Assembly: GCA_949775045.1 (NCBI GenBank)
Contig: OX459100.1
Location: 13,448,447-13,512,446 of the forward strand
Source of the DNA: Metridium senile
Taxonomy: Eukaryota; Cnidaria; Anthozoa; Actiniaria; Metridiidae
Reading direction: 5' to 3'
Length of the DNA stretch: 64,000 nucleotides
Shown: positions 20,860 through 33,117 of the stretch, in pieces
Layout of the letters: each line of letters starts with the position of its first letter
How positions within the stretch are numbered: position 1 is the stretch's first letter
Notes under the pieces: generated by a model
What the model saw: only the letters and a program-made list of their open reading frames with translations
Database searches by the model: none
What the model was told of the DNA's origin: nothing
Translations under genes and position numbers: made by a program

Positions 20860-22934
20860 CTTTCACAGCAGAAAACAGTAAACATTTTTCCACATTTCGG
20901 CTTAGAAAATTAGAAAAAAAACACTTTGAAGTTGGTCTTATATGTATTAGAATCCGAAATCGCTTTACATATTCACATTTTGTCGTCAAATAAGCTCTTT
21001 GAAGTTTGATCCTAAATCGCTTTGAATATGGTTGTACACGAACGAATTTCGTATTATGGGTTCAATAAAATGCGCACGCATTTTGTCAAATAAACATGTC
21101 GTCACTTCCTGTCTGTAATGTTTTTAATTTTTTCATGTATATTATTAATAAGTAATTGATTAATCGTTTGATTAGTAATACCTGTAGTCTGTAGACATGG
21201 GAAACAATTGAACGTAGGGTAGTATTAGAATATCACTATAAGTGATGAGTGTTTTTAATTTGTTAATTTTAAAATTTCAATTGACATGGGGAATCGACCG
21301 TTTCGGCCACAGGCTCTAAAATCTTTTTCAGCTTTTCCTTACTTTGGAATTAAATATATAAATTATTATGTTAGGTTTTTTATTTCAGTCTTCAGTGTTT
21401 TGTCAATCATTTCAGGATAGCTAATCACGTCACAAGATTTTAAACCATTAATTACTTCACATCGAAGTCTTTCATAAAGATCGTGCATTTGTAATGCTCA
21501 ATAACGCTCTTTGTCTTGAATGAGATGGTGAGAACAGGGTGTCCAAAGGGCGTTTGACATCACGCTTCTAATATACACCTAATTCCAAAAAGGTTGAAGG
21601 GGCGAACGGCGAATGGTGATTACGGCGATTGCACGACCGAAAGGAACTAAGGGCCGGCAATACGAATTCCTTCTTATTCGTTTCTAACTTACCCAAACAA
21701 TGCCTCCACCGTTTAGCGAAGCCTTCGAGACAACCATCTAAGGTCATCACTGAACGGTGTTTGGGTAATTTAGAATGGAATAAGAAGAAATTCATTTTAC
21801 CGACAGTCCCTTTCGGTCGTGCAAGCGCAAATTATCAATCGCCCCATCAACCATTTTTGAATTAGGTATGTTTCTGCTTCTCACGCATCATCTACAATTC
21901 ACGAATCACACATTTCAACTGGAATGAATTACGTACTGAATATTGTTATTTCCACGAATCACTCATGTTTTGAATCATGCAAATCACATGCCCGTCACTC
22001 GTTATCCCTTGCCAATCCTGTGAGAACTGAGACACTAAAGATGCGCCAAAAGAAGTTCAGAAATTATTTACATATCTTAATTAATTCTATTGTACTGTAA
22101 TTGTACCAAAACTAAATATCTTAACTTAGTGCAGAAATTGACCATGGAAGACATACTATATAATTTACAATATCACTGATTAAATACTCAGGCATATTGC
22201 ACTTTATTAGCAACCTTTTTATAATTGCTAAGTATTGGCGCCATCTTACAAGTTATACGTCTAATTAAAAGGTTTTTAATTGTTTATAAGTCAAAATGGA
22301 GGTAATGTTTGTTAAATTTCAATAATAATATGGAGTATACCTTAGTAAATGAAAATGATATACGTAGTTTTCTTTTTTATAATTCATTTTTCACGAAAAC
22401 TGCTTATTTTAAGCGAGCAAGAGAACACTGTCTAAGAAGCATGTATTTTCAGGAAACTGCAATCATTCTCAAATGCTCTCCGATCCGGAGAACAAAAATA
22501 CGACGAAATAATTTTTTAACAAGGGAGAAAATGGCCGGATATTTTCGTACCCAGAGCAGGTACACCGCGGCCGTCTTTTTACCAGAGTGCAATTAGACAA
22601 TACGTACATTTAAGGTTTTATTTCACGTGTACATTGCGTGGACTCTAATAGTACATAAAATATAGCATGGAAGAAAAATTCTGCATTACAAAAAGACTGG
22701 TTTATATATTTCACTTATATAATGCTGAAAGTCTTACAAAAAATGACAAATTTCAAAATAAATTTGCACAATTTTCTTTCTAAGTTGTTCACGGATATAT
22801 TGGTATCACTCTATCATAACGGGTGACAAAAAAATGTGTTATGTATCAGTTCTTATTACCGGCTGTCTTATATTGTATATTATTTTAAAAGTGGGAGCCA
22901 TTGATAATAATTTTTTGTTGAGTGGCTGTACAAG
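20860..22934. other. Intergenic, one MITE, no gene seen
   Basis: AT-rich sequence. Apart from the foldback element at 21577-21867, no coding or RNA feature is supported; a 95-codon frame at 22309-22596 lacks recognisable motifs. Confidence 0.5.
21577..21867. mobile_element. Foldback MITE, ACCTAATT termini
   Basis: The ends are inverted copies over about 100 bp: ACCTAATTCCAAAAAGGTTG on the left and CAACCATTTTTGAATTAGGT on the right, followed inward by shared TTGCACGACCGAAAGG and TTCTTCTTATTC segments. No coding capacity and no clear target duplication. Confidence 0.7.
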
Positions 22935-24151
22935 TTAGTTGCTGGTCACTTTCCAAGCATGGTCATTTCTCACTCCATAGGATAACATATATAAAGTCCT
23001 ACCAATATGAGTGATCTCTTCTTTCAAGGCAATATCAGGCTCGCCATAATGACCATGAACACGAAGGGCTATGTCTACTTTGAACGGCATCGTGGCACCT
23101 TGTGGTAATGGTGTGACATAAGGCTCACTCGGTAACACAATCTTCTTGATTACGTTGTCTTTACTACCCTGTATAAACGTGACTTCCACTTGGCGTAAAA
23201 ACGAATAAGGCGTATCCATGGCAACGTCAAGTCCTTGAAGTGAGATGTTGCTTTCTGATACATCCACAGCAAGACGACGCTTGATGGTGAACTTGGGTAT
23301 GTCAAGTCCCAGTCTCTTCATTACACCCACCATGACGTCATCAATGTGTGCATGGATCTCCAAGGCGCACCGGTGATTTAAGGGCGTCTTTTGCAAGTTG
23401 CAGATAACCACTCTTTGACCATTGCGTACGACTGTAGCTGGAATATCTGAAGCTGGACTGACGCGTAGACTAGAACCCAGTACTATACAAAGGTCACTCT
23501 TGCGCGCTTCTATGAAGGAACGATCCAGTTCTTCTGCTGGTAAATTTTCTCCAAAGTTTATGATAGAATCGATGAGTTGTCCTTGGCAGTTTGGGTTGTC
23601 GCAGAAACGGTTGGTAATGTGGTCATGGACGTCATATGCAGTCCTGGTCCTGAAATCCCTTAAGTATTTAGCATGGCATTTAGTACATGTTTCTAGATTG
23701 GTGTTACCGTGGAGCTCCGCCAGCTGGTCAGCTCGAATACCACTTCTTAGATGTAAACCGTCTATATTTTGGCTTACTGTATACTTGACCAGTCCTTCTT
23801 GATGTAGCTTTACAATGGCCATGTGTGATACTGATGGTATTGCCTTCAACACTGGCGTCACTTTTGCTGCTGATCTAGCAGCACTTTTATCTCGCAGCTC
23901 CCATACCCCAGGACCTGTTTTCAGCACTGTATTCATGCCAGATCTAAAGTCCGGGATACCAGTGCTGGTACTGATGCCAGCACCAGTGAATACAATACAG
24001 TGCTTGCTTTCATCTATCCACTTTGCAAACGTATCCACTTTAGTTGAAAGTTGTGATTCACTGTCAAAGTATTCTATCTTTTCATCGTCGACATTGGCGA
24101 TGTTTGGAGCAAGTCGTGGGTTTGGCTTAATGGGCTTGGGATCCGGTCTCA
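22935..24151 (-). CDS. Class IV (SIRT6/7-like) sirtuin, last exon
   Basis: About 405 codons of an NAD-dependent protein deacylase. Numbering from the exon's first Arg: GAGIS (56-60) and TGIPDFRS for NAD binding, SQNIDGLH (126-133), ELHGN with the catalytic His (147), and four zinc cysteines in CTKC (155, 158) and CDNPNC (183, 188). GSSLRVSPASDIPA and VICNLQKTP complete the Rossmann fold, and about 120 residues follow as a C-terminal extension. TTTTAG before 24151 is a good acceptor, giving an exon that starts in phase 1, so N-terminal codons lie upstream of the hexanucleotide repeat and were not located. In the animal family these enzymes act on chromatin. The insertion between DFRS and GVWE (GMNTVLKTGP) is longer than in SIRT6 and SIRT7, so orthology to either is not claimed. 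Upstream in-frame sequence with an ATG is intron. Confidence 0.9.
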
Positions 24152-24242
24152 CTAAAAGAATATACACCATTTCAATGAAATGACTACAGTCGAAAAATTG
24201 CAATCATTATGTTTAAGGTGCACGCTTGTGAATTCAAGGAAC

Positions 24243-24611
<369 letters not shown>

Positions 24612-24857
24612 TGAAAACATTCCAAGGGAATTTCATGTTGATATGATATGTTGATATGGTCGATATGCATACATACCCAATTTTAGACATATTTGGTTTA
24701 TAGACAGAAAAACAATGTATGTTTTATAAATAATTATTTATGGTTTGAAATAATTAAAACTGAAAAATAATATTAATAATAATAAATAAATAAAAATAAA
24801 AATAATGATAATAAAACTGTACATGCATATTTAAAAACAAATGTTCTTATCAGTACA

Positions 24858-27800
24858 GTAAAGCCCCAAATTTGAGGATCCCTTTGACGTCTTCAAATCC
24901 TTTGTTCTTTGAAATATTCAAAACACAAAGTCACATGTCCAAACATAAAACCAAGATGGCGGACGAAAGAATGGTTCTTGCTAAGTTTCGGGACAGTTTT
25001 GCAATGAAATAAACTAAGGTACTAAAAATGTACTCGGGTCCCCTTTTTTTACTCTTCAGGCTGTTCTTATTCGCTCCAAAATGCCTAATAACTGGTCGGT
25101 GTTCACTTCGAGTTAAGTTAAGCTTACTTGTGTTTTCTTTATATTGTTTTCTTTGCAAATGGAACCTAGAGTTATCAGTACGATAGAAATGGATTTGGGT
25201 TCGAGACAAATTGTTATATATATTGCATTTTACAATCATTTGTAGTGATCATATTTGCGCCTTTTAAAATCCTCGGCGCGTATTTATAAAGCGACATGAC
25301 ATTGTAGGAAACCCATTGTAGTTCTAATGCAGTCGTAAAACAAACCCATTTGATATATCAGCCAACTAGATAAACTTTATATAGGTTTATATGATTGTTC
25401 TTTGTTCTCTCGATCAGAAATTGTATAAATTGTTTAAACATTAATATGGCAGTAAACCGAACGTGACACTCACCAAAATCAATGTCTTCTTCGATGGAAT
25501 TATAGCAAAAAAATGATGTGAACTCCATGTGCTCGCATTTATATACATAAGCTTATGATATACAAACATGTGAAACAAACTGAGTACTTATATACCTTCA
25601 TTATTTATAGCTACATATATTTTTATTCTACATTCGATTAATATTGTTAATATATTTGTGTAATTTGTCTAGTTGTAAATGTAAGTACTATGTAATACTG
25701 GCCCCACTTGTGATTCATATCATGCAATAAGTAGAAATAAACAAATCTATCTATATATCTATCTATATATTGCTCAAAATGCTTATGGGTTCATTTGTTT
25801 ATTAAAAATTATATTAAGTGCTTGTACTAATTCACACTAAAATTTTGATTTTAAAAAGGGCTATTTTTTTGGTTACTTGCCGTCACACGAAAGTGTCACG
25901 ACACTCGCACGACTTTAGCAGAACATTAGCCGAACATCAGTCAAACGAGTCAAACAACCAACGACACAACAAACTATCTCTTTGCGCATACTCGTGAGAT
26001 CCTTCGCTGTGTTCGTTTATTTCTCGCAATAGGGCAATTATCTGTTTGTACCAGTTGTGAAATTCATGTTATGGGTTTCCTGTGGATACTTACAGTGAAG
26101 TGAAGTCACCCTACAAGTTCACTAGTAGTTCAAGTTGTACTACTAGTAAATTCAAAAGTCTATATATACTTGTGTATCTAATTATCTGTTTAACGCAAGT
26201 TGGGTGACAATAATTGACCTTTGAATATTCAACAGACTAGTATTCTGTACGAATGATACGTTAGAAACAAATGGTGTAGACAGTGTGCAAGTCAGGAAAT
26301 ATAGGAGAATTTGATTACGAATATATCTAGGAGAAGTTTAATGAGCACTATCGGCATGTATAAATTCGGATGCAAAATTCCAACAACAACTAAAATAATA
26401 CAGTATTTTAATTTGCTGTTGAGTTGCTGTTATAAGAGTTACTGTTAAATATATATGTTTATTATATACATACTGTGAAATACTCACTGAAAACATATTC
26501 AGTAAATTTTCGTTCATTCACTTGTCTCAGCCAATCAGAGAGACGAACAACGTTTTTTCACCGTGAAAAAAGGCGTTCGCGGATCTGATTGGACGAACGA
26601 TGCTTTTTCACTGCACTTGAATGGTTTCCATCCCTGCGCGGGTGGACTTGGTAGCTTTGTCATTGAGCGAAATAGTCTTGTCAGCGTTGTTGTTGTTGTT
26701 ATTTTACTAAAATAGGTCGGGTTTTTTTACTTACTGTAAGAAGTAGTCGAAAGCATAAGAATGGAAGAAAATAGATGTGTTACTCCCAATGACACTGTAG
26801 AGGATTATGTAGAAAGTCTACAAAACAAGAATACTAAGGGAAAAACTGAGCGAGATGTAAGGCTTTTAAAACGCTTTCTAAAATCAACGTAAAATGTCTG
26901 AAATTCTGAGCTGCACCGAGCCAAAGACAGTTCAACAGCAAACCACAGTCGACCATGGTGCGTCTTGTTCATCATCTATACCGCAGCCAACGACGTTGAA
27001 GTTATTTGAAGGAGCAAGTATAAGCGGCGGGTGTTTCAATATTTCAATTAACACTCTGAATATTTCTCCTGTTGTTCCTTCGCAAAGCGAAACCAATTGT
27101 TGAAAAGAGAAAATGGAAGCGAATTAGAAGTGTAATAGATTCGGATTCTGAATAACCTACCGGTTAAACATTTTTGCTTTTTTTACACCAAAATGGAGCA
27201 TAAGTTGTCTCACATTTTCATTCCATTTGTGTTTAAGGCAAGAATTTCTGTATTGGTCTTTGCTGCATATCACTGATATGATTTTGCAGTTTTACAGTAC
27301 ATATTTAAGCTTAATGATCATTATACTTGTTTTCAATGATCTTTGTACCAATTGTAATACAATATTCTTCATCGCATTTACGTATATTTTGCAGTTTGAG
27401 AATCAAATAAAAGATTATGGAATATTATCAAATTTATCAGTATGTATATAATAAACAGAATACAGCATGGAAAGTGCTTTGTATACAGTTTTAATTCACT
27501 CGTAGTTTCGTATCAAAAAATAGAGATATGAAATAGCAGCCAAAATATAAACGCCTCGATCGTTCAAAGCTAGTCTCGAAATAACAGTCAGATCACGTGG
27601 CGAAATTGGTATTTTCGGGTTTCCTGTGGAGTTACTTGCTTACTTACATTCACAACAGCAATAAGGATACGCCTCCATATAAGGAGGACAGTAGCCTCAA
27701 AAATGGTCTAAACTCGAACAAAAATGTCAAACACTAATAAATATATAATCAAAAGTACTACATACCTTTTCTTTAGACCATTTTGGCCGCCATCTTGTTT

Positions 27801-28027
27801 TGTTTTGAAACTTTGAAGTAGTTTTTTTTATACGAAAAATGCTTAAAAATACAAGCTCTTCACCTCGCTAGAACCCTCGAAGCTTTGTCTCAACGTTTGA
27901 ACTCATAAAATTCCCGGGCGCTGAATTTCTCGATGAATAAATTTTACAGTTTTTGGATATTTATGCAAATTAGGCAAGAACAAAGGATTTGATGACGTCA
28001 AAGGGATCCTGAAATTTGGGGTTTTAC
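24858..28027. mobile_element. Putative 3.17-kb DNA transposon with inverted ends
   Basis: The left end (GTAAAGCCCCAAATTTGAGG, then ATCCCTTTGACGTC and CAAATCCTTTGTTCTT) recurs inverted at the right end (GTAAAACCCCAAATTTCAGG on the minus strand) with about 47 of 51 positions matching. Further inside, CAAGATGGCGG also occurs inverted. No clean target duplication was found. The interior holds a Crypton relic (26761-27155), a retroelement-like 3' tail ending in TCTATC repeats (25690-25770) and AT-rich DNA, so it may be a composite of nested insertions. It lies upstream of the sirtuin exon. Confidence 0.55.
26761..27155 (+). pseudogene. Crypton-type recombinase relic 3 (N- and C-terminal parts)
   Basis: An ATG starts TVEDYVESLQNKNTKGKTER followed by DVRLLKRFLKST and stop, matching the N-terminal helix region of Crypton-like recombinases. 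A second stretch (26894-27103) carries the C-terminal LKLFEGASISGGCFNISINT motif, and in another frame the sequence ends RSVIDSDSE and stop, like relic 2. The catalytic domain between them is missing. It is non-functional; the deletion pattern resembles that of relic 2. Confidence 0.6.
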
Positions 28028-28938
28028 ACTCAGATTATATCATGCTAGAATTCGTAAATGCTTGAATTGATCAAAGTCAATCAACCAAAACAAACAATAA
28101 TTCAAACATATTTTTTAAAATAAATAACTTAAATATAACAAATACCAGCATTGTATAGGTTTGTATTGCATTACGGTAGTGCTCTAAGTTTAAAGTGCAA
28201 ATTAATTAATACACTATTGCACAATTAATACAGCTTGAGTGCTAAAATTATCCTATTTTTAGCAATGATTCCAAAGATATGATATTTAGCCATGGATAAA
28301 CATGTAAATTGCTTTTATTGTTTTACAAAATGTTAACTGTCATATAATCATCACTCACCCATGTAGTCTGTAAATACATGTACAATTTTCATATCATTAT
28401 TCACAAACATCAATTAAATGTAAAATTACAACTTAGTAAATGATAGAATCTAAACACATTTATTTGTAAATTTGCTGCACGTGTGCGATGCATTATAATG
28501 GTGATAATTTGTTCCAACAATAACAAAAAAAGAAAGAATCAGGAATGTAACAGGCAACTGAATACAATTAGTTTAATGTGCTTACATATCATTATTCTCT
28601 GCTAAGAGCACACATTCAATTGCTGCTTAGATAATAGTTGCATTGGTGCATGTGCATTACAAGTTCCTCCATTTGCTGATCTAGTGCCACCCTTCTATTC
28701 CGGACCTTAAAATGGAATCTTCAAACTCCGCTCCACTCAAAACAAACATTTTTAAACCCATTTTTTCGCCAATTATTCAAAGCTGCCAAAACGTCAATCA
28801 TCAATAAACACATTTGGTGAACAGGACACTTCCTTGATTCCAGCAAAAGGTCTGGTATATAGGGTCAAATTATGTTATTAAAGTGAGTCATTTGAATATC
28901 TGCTTATCAATAGCTTCCGTGCATCCATTCTGTAGGTT

Positions 28939-29313
28939 TTACATACCGCCCTTAGGATTTGAGTCTTTCGGTTTTGTTGTAACCTTGTTACTATCAACCA
29001 TCATTGTTGCCATCTTCTCGCTAAACTCTTTTTCTTTTGCGACGGTTTCAGTCAATGTTTTCTCCGTTGTAGGGCATATACCATCCCTTATAACTTTCTG
29101 ACAAGTGAGCTTGTTAGCTCCTCCTTCGTTCTCCCAGTTTATTACGTACTGTCTCTCTGGATCGTCTATATCGACAGGGAATATTATAGGGTTGTCTGTG
29201 CCGACCCTTACTAAAACGTCTGTACAGTGGTGGATATATATGGATTCGAATTGGTCATCCCTTTCGGCATTGACTTTGAACTTTTTAGAACCATCCACTG
29301 TCAGAGTCCAGAT
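28939..29313 (-). CDS. C-CAP/CARP beta-helix protein, exon 2 (3' end)
   Basis: 124 codons from IWTLTVDGSKKFKVNAERDD to SNPKGGM and a TAA at 28939-28941. TTTTTTTACCAG before 29313 is a good acceptor, and reading phase 0 joins it to exon 1. Repeating short beta strands (FESIYIHHCTDVLVRVGTDN, QYVINWENEGG) fit the right-handed beta-helix of the C-CAP/cofactor C-like fold found in cyclase-associated proteins (actin), tubulin cofactor C and RP2. The C-terminus is charged and probably disordered. A GTATGT overlapping the stop could act as a donor, so a further exon cannot be excluded. The exact family is not recognised. Confidence 0.65.
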   Translation of the reverse strand: MWTLTVDGSKKFKVNAERDDQFESIYIHHCTDVLVRVGTDNPIIFPVDIDDPERQYVINWENEGGANKLTCQKVIRDGICPTTEKTLTETVAKEKEFSEKMATMMVDSNKVTTKPKDSNPKGGM

Positions 29314-29406
29314 CTGGTAAAAAAATATACATTAATAGAATGTGCGCCAATATGTTAGTTATCTAGCTGTTTTCCCTATTTGTTTTGAGTCATTTAGTAT
29401 GATCAT

Positions 29407-29931
29407 TACCCTGCGAGCAGAGGTTCCTTTCTCTTACCTAGAACGACGAGAAAAGAAACCTCTGCCGGCAACCGGTTGTTATTCCTGTTGAGCATGCGCG
29501 TTTTCCAAAGGTCAACTGATTAGGTTTTTGCGTGACAAGTTAAAATATCGTATTTCGTACAATGAGCAAAGATGGCGAAATGCTCTTCGTTTAATGTCGT
29601 CAAAAACTCCAGTTAAGAAATATAAGAACGACATTGTTTAGTGAGTAGATTATATCTAATGTTGCGTAGAGCTAAAGCGATTGTTAATGTTAAATCTTGT
29701 TGGTCCTGGCCTCGACTGATTGAAATCAAAAGTAAACATCAACGTTAATTAACGCTTGGGAAAGTGATGTTTTCTGTCATCGCATGGTTGAAAACCAGTT
29801 GAAAACCAGTTTATAATTAGATAGCCCATAATGTTTTACATCCAGAAACTTGGATGTAATTATCGGGTACCGGCAGAGGTTTCTTTTCTCGTCGTTCTAG
29901 GTAAGAGAAAGGAACCTCTGCTCGCAGGGTA
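29407..29931. mobile_element. 525-bp MITE, perfect 60-bp inverted ends, 9-bp TSD
   Basis: Ends starting TACCCTGCGAGCAGAGGTTC are inverted copies for about 60 bp without mismatch. TATGATCAT flanks both sides (29398-29406 and 29932-29940) as a 9-bp target duplication, typical of Mutator-like elements. It sits in the intron of the C-CAP gene. The interior contains an ATGGCGAAATGCTCTTCG stretch but no long frame. TACCCTGCTAACAGAGG at about 42399 may be a diverged end of the same family. Confidence 0.85.
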
Positions 29932-30460
29932 TATGATCATTGGTCATATGTTAAATATATGGTCTTCATATTTTCAAATGAATGTTTATTCAACTATATT
30001 CCAGCAACAGGAATGGTTGGATATGGTATTAAAAGCGGATAACTGTAAACATAGAACATTTGGTAGCAAAACAAATGTCGATTCCGCTCACATTTTGTCC
30101 AGATATAGCCTATTATATTATTAAAAGACCTGTAAAGGTTTTCGTACATCATTCTTATATGTATATACAAACTGGATTTTTTGAACAAAATGATGCTCAT
30201 CCACCGTTTGTGACAATGGAACTTAGAATATTCGATACATCTACGGACTTCATTCCTATAACAAGTCTACAAAAAATCAGCAAGCTGTTTCTCCAGTAAT
30301 TATGATAATTATAATACTGAAAATACTAAATTACTTTGAGTGCCCCAAATTTAATGGTCATGTGAGTTAACCAGATTTCAAAAAATGCGATCGTAATTTT
30401 TGGTAATATCAAGACAGTACAAACTGAGTAGTTTAGATACCTCGCACTTGGTAAATGCGA

Positions 30461-30512
30461 TCCTAACTGCGATTCTAACTGAGATTCTAACTGCGATCTT
30501 AACTGCGATCCT
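30461..30512 (+). repeat. 12-bp tandem repeat (AACTGCGATTCT-like)
   Basis: Four to five imperfect copies of a 12-bp unit directly abut the hairpin-bounded minisatellite at 30513. Confidence 0.7.
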
Positions 30513-30687
30513 TACGGTGGCCCACAACTGTCACGACACAATACAAATTCACGACACAACGAACAGAATTCACGACACAACGAACAGAACTCCCGACATA
30601 ACAAACAGAACTCACGACACAACAAACAGAACTCACGACACAACGAACAGAATTTGTATTGTGTCGTGACAGTTGTGGGCCACCGTA
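30513..30687. mobile_element. Minisatellite enclosed by perfect 38-bp inverted repeats
   Basis: The first 38 bp (TACGGTGGCCCACAACTGTC, then ACGACACAATACAAATTC) recur as a perfect inverted copy at the end. Between them about five copies of a 20-bp unit, ACGACACAACGAACAGAATT with C/T and G/A variants, fill the interior. The terminal GGGCCACCGTA also ends the minisatellite at 735-860. The symmetry suggests a foldback element whose loop expanded. Confidence 0.85.
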
Positions 30688-31036
30688 GATCCTGACTGCA
30701 CCTTTAGTTTATATCATATGAATAGACTTTTCAGTTATCTTTGGCGATGGTTGATGAGATCTTTTAAGATCTTAAAAGATAATGTATAGTATGACAGAGG
30801 TGCTTAAAGTGACCAACATCAAGTATTGCTTCAGTTAAAACTGAAAATAATAAAATTTGAGAACATTGCATTATTCAGATTTATCTCAACAGGAAGTAAG
30901 TCACGCAATCTGATTCCAATTCCGAATAATAACACTTACAACAAATTGTGAAAATCGATGTGAAAATACACAGAATCACCAAGAAAACAAGCATGTAAAA
31001 ATGTATTTCTGTAATATTGCTTTTTAATAAAAGTTA

Positions 31037-31253
31037 CAGTGCGAATCGAAAAACCGTGGGCACCCATAAATATTTTAGAAATCCTTTATGGTTGGTTGAA
31101 CAACTCAAAAACAACTCTAACTACAAAAGGTTTCTCATAATACACATCAGCCAAACTGTTGTTCCGGTGATATAGTTGTTTCTGAGTTGTTCAATGAACA
31201 ATAAAAGATTTCTAAAATATTTCTGGCTGTCCGAGGTTTAATGATTCGCACTC
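31037..31253. mobile_element. Foldback MITE, Tc1/mariner-like (TA target)
   Basis: Inverted ends of about 85 bp: CAGTGCGAATC on the left, GATTCGCACTC on the right, with internal ATATTTTAGAAATC and TTGAACAACTC also inverted. TA flanks both sides (31035-31036 and 31254-31255). It lies in the C-CAP intron and is non-coding. Confidence 0.8.
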
Positions 31254-32676
31254 TAAATTAGGAAAGTTTTCCAAAACTTATTTAAAAGTTTAGTTTAATA
31301 ACAATAAATTATGCATGCTAATTAGAAATTAAGTTATTCTTATTCAAGTAAACACGGAAGAATATGTAGATTTCTAAGCTTTGATGTGTTGGAGTTATCT
31401 AAAGCAATCATTATATTCAAGTTATATTAAACTAACATTTCTAAATAAGAATTCGAACATATTATACACCGATTTTTGTCGTTATTCGAAAGGCTCTAAA
31501 CACACTTTTAGTCAGCTCCGTCGGAATGTTTTACGTTCACCAAAATTAAAACTGGCAATTTCATTCCCTCGTTCGGAGTGCTGTGGACATTTTCCCGAAC
31601 TATATTTTACAGGTTCTTGAAGATGCATCTTACTTTGTTTAGAATCCGATCGAAGTTTTAAAAGTTTCTGAAGTGAACAACATATAGAATATATAAAGAA
31701 ACCCGCATATTTGTCACTGTTGCCCGTCGTCGCTCGATATTAGTGACAGCCGCTTGTAACTTTTACCTATGTGAACGGTGCTACAACACATGAAATGACC
31801 AGTATTAACTAATATTCGGACAATTTAGATGATAGATACAATACTAATGCTTTTTAGTAATAACACCAAGGCAGTTTTGTTTGCATAAATAATGATAATA
31901 TGAAAGCAGATCTGTTGACAGTTTGGAATCCGATCCTATGACAATGAAGAAAGGCTACTTTATTCGATAATGATGTTAATCGCATGTCACGATTCATATA
32001 AAATAGTTAACTAGATGCAATATTGGGGTTTAAAGGCGAAGACAATGATACACACTTACAAGTTTGCTTTTAGAGCCTAAAATACAAAAGAGAGCTCGTA
32101 CAGATATTTTACAGTCTATGTTGTGATTAGCGTCCACGACCCGAAGAAGTCGAAGAGATCAAATTAGCTTGATTTCATTTTTGCATTTTATCTTTAGCGC
32201 AGCACTGATACATTTGCACTAATATAATTTTACATTATCTTTAAGCGTATTATTAGGTTATTCAATTTACAAAAGCTCACTGGATTTAAAGTTTATGCGA
32301 ATCTGCAAAGCGGAATAATGTTAGGCATACTGAATATAGTATATTTATTTTTATATATTTTAGTATATTTGACAGCTCAAACATGCCTGTAAACCGAAAT
32401 TATTTTTATGTATAGAAATAAGTGAAAAAGTGTAATGTCGCTGTAAATCACATAAGTGAATGTTAAGATGACAAACAACAAGTTTTGAATAGTTTTAAGG
32501 ACAAAGGGAGCGCTTTAGGTAGTCAATGCGTCAATTAAATCACGACCAATTTTTGCCGTTAAAGCGTATTTTAAAACTTTTATAGACTATATAATAGACT
32601 ATATCGGAAAAAATAAAAATCAGCTTGTTTGGTTTTTACCTATATCTGCTCTTAAAAATGACAGCAAATTATATAC

Positions 32677-33048
32677 CTTAACGTCTCCTATGATATTGAG
32701 GACTGCACTTTCGCATTTGAGAAAATCCATCATCCCAGACAACGTTGAGCTTTTAATGTTAAATACACAATCTTTACATCCATCTATAATCACTTTCATG
32801 GCTTTCTTTTCGAGATTAAACTCGCTGTTCTTGCAGTCTTGGACATACAGCAGTGTATGAGGTGATGGACTTGCGAGCTCAACCTTCTCTCCATCGTGAT
32901 CTTTGACGGTGTGTTTCGACCTTTGAGCAACTTGGAGGAACGAAGGAAGTGTGGATCGAGGATTTATGGCGAATTTTGCTAATAATCTTAGGAATGAAGC
33001 CTTTGGTTTACAATGAACCAAGCCTGAAACACGACTGTTCAGAAACAT
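32677..33048 (-). CDS. C-CAP/CARP beta-helix protein, exon 1
   Basis: 124 codons starting at the only suitable ATG in this frame (33048, MFLNSRVSGLV) and ending GDVK at a GTATAT donor (32671-32676), phase 0. The stretch LLYVQDCKNSEFNLEKKAMK, VIIDGCKDCVFNIKS and MMDFLKCESAVLNI has the 20-odd-residue beta-strand rhythm and CKxC motifs of C-CAP/CARP domains. With exon 2 it gives a 248-aa protein over a 3.36-kb intron containing two MITEs. The first 60 residues (with a basic KAKF-like segment) could be a targeting or disordered region. Upstream codons without ATG remain open to 33117, so the true start could instead follow an acceptor such as TTTCAG near 33030. Confidence 0.65.
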
Positions 33049-33117
33049 CCCGGAAACAACTTTCACAATACTCGAAACCAAGCGTGAAAATGAAAATACA
33101 ACGAGTAGCTCAAACAA

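Noticed and set aside
24152..24203. Upstream in-frame ATG of the sirtuin frame
   Set aside because: A strong TTTTAG acceptor lies between it and the conserved protein, so those codons are intron.
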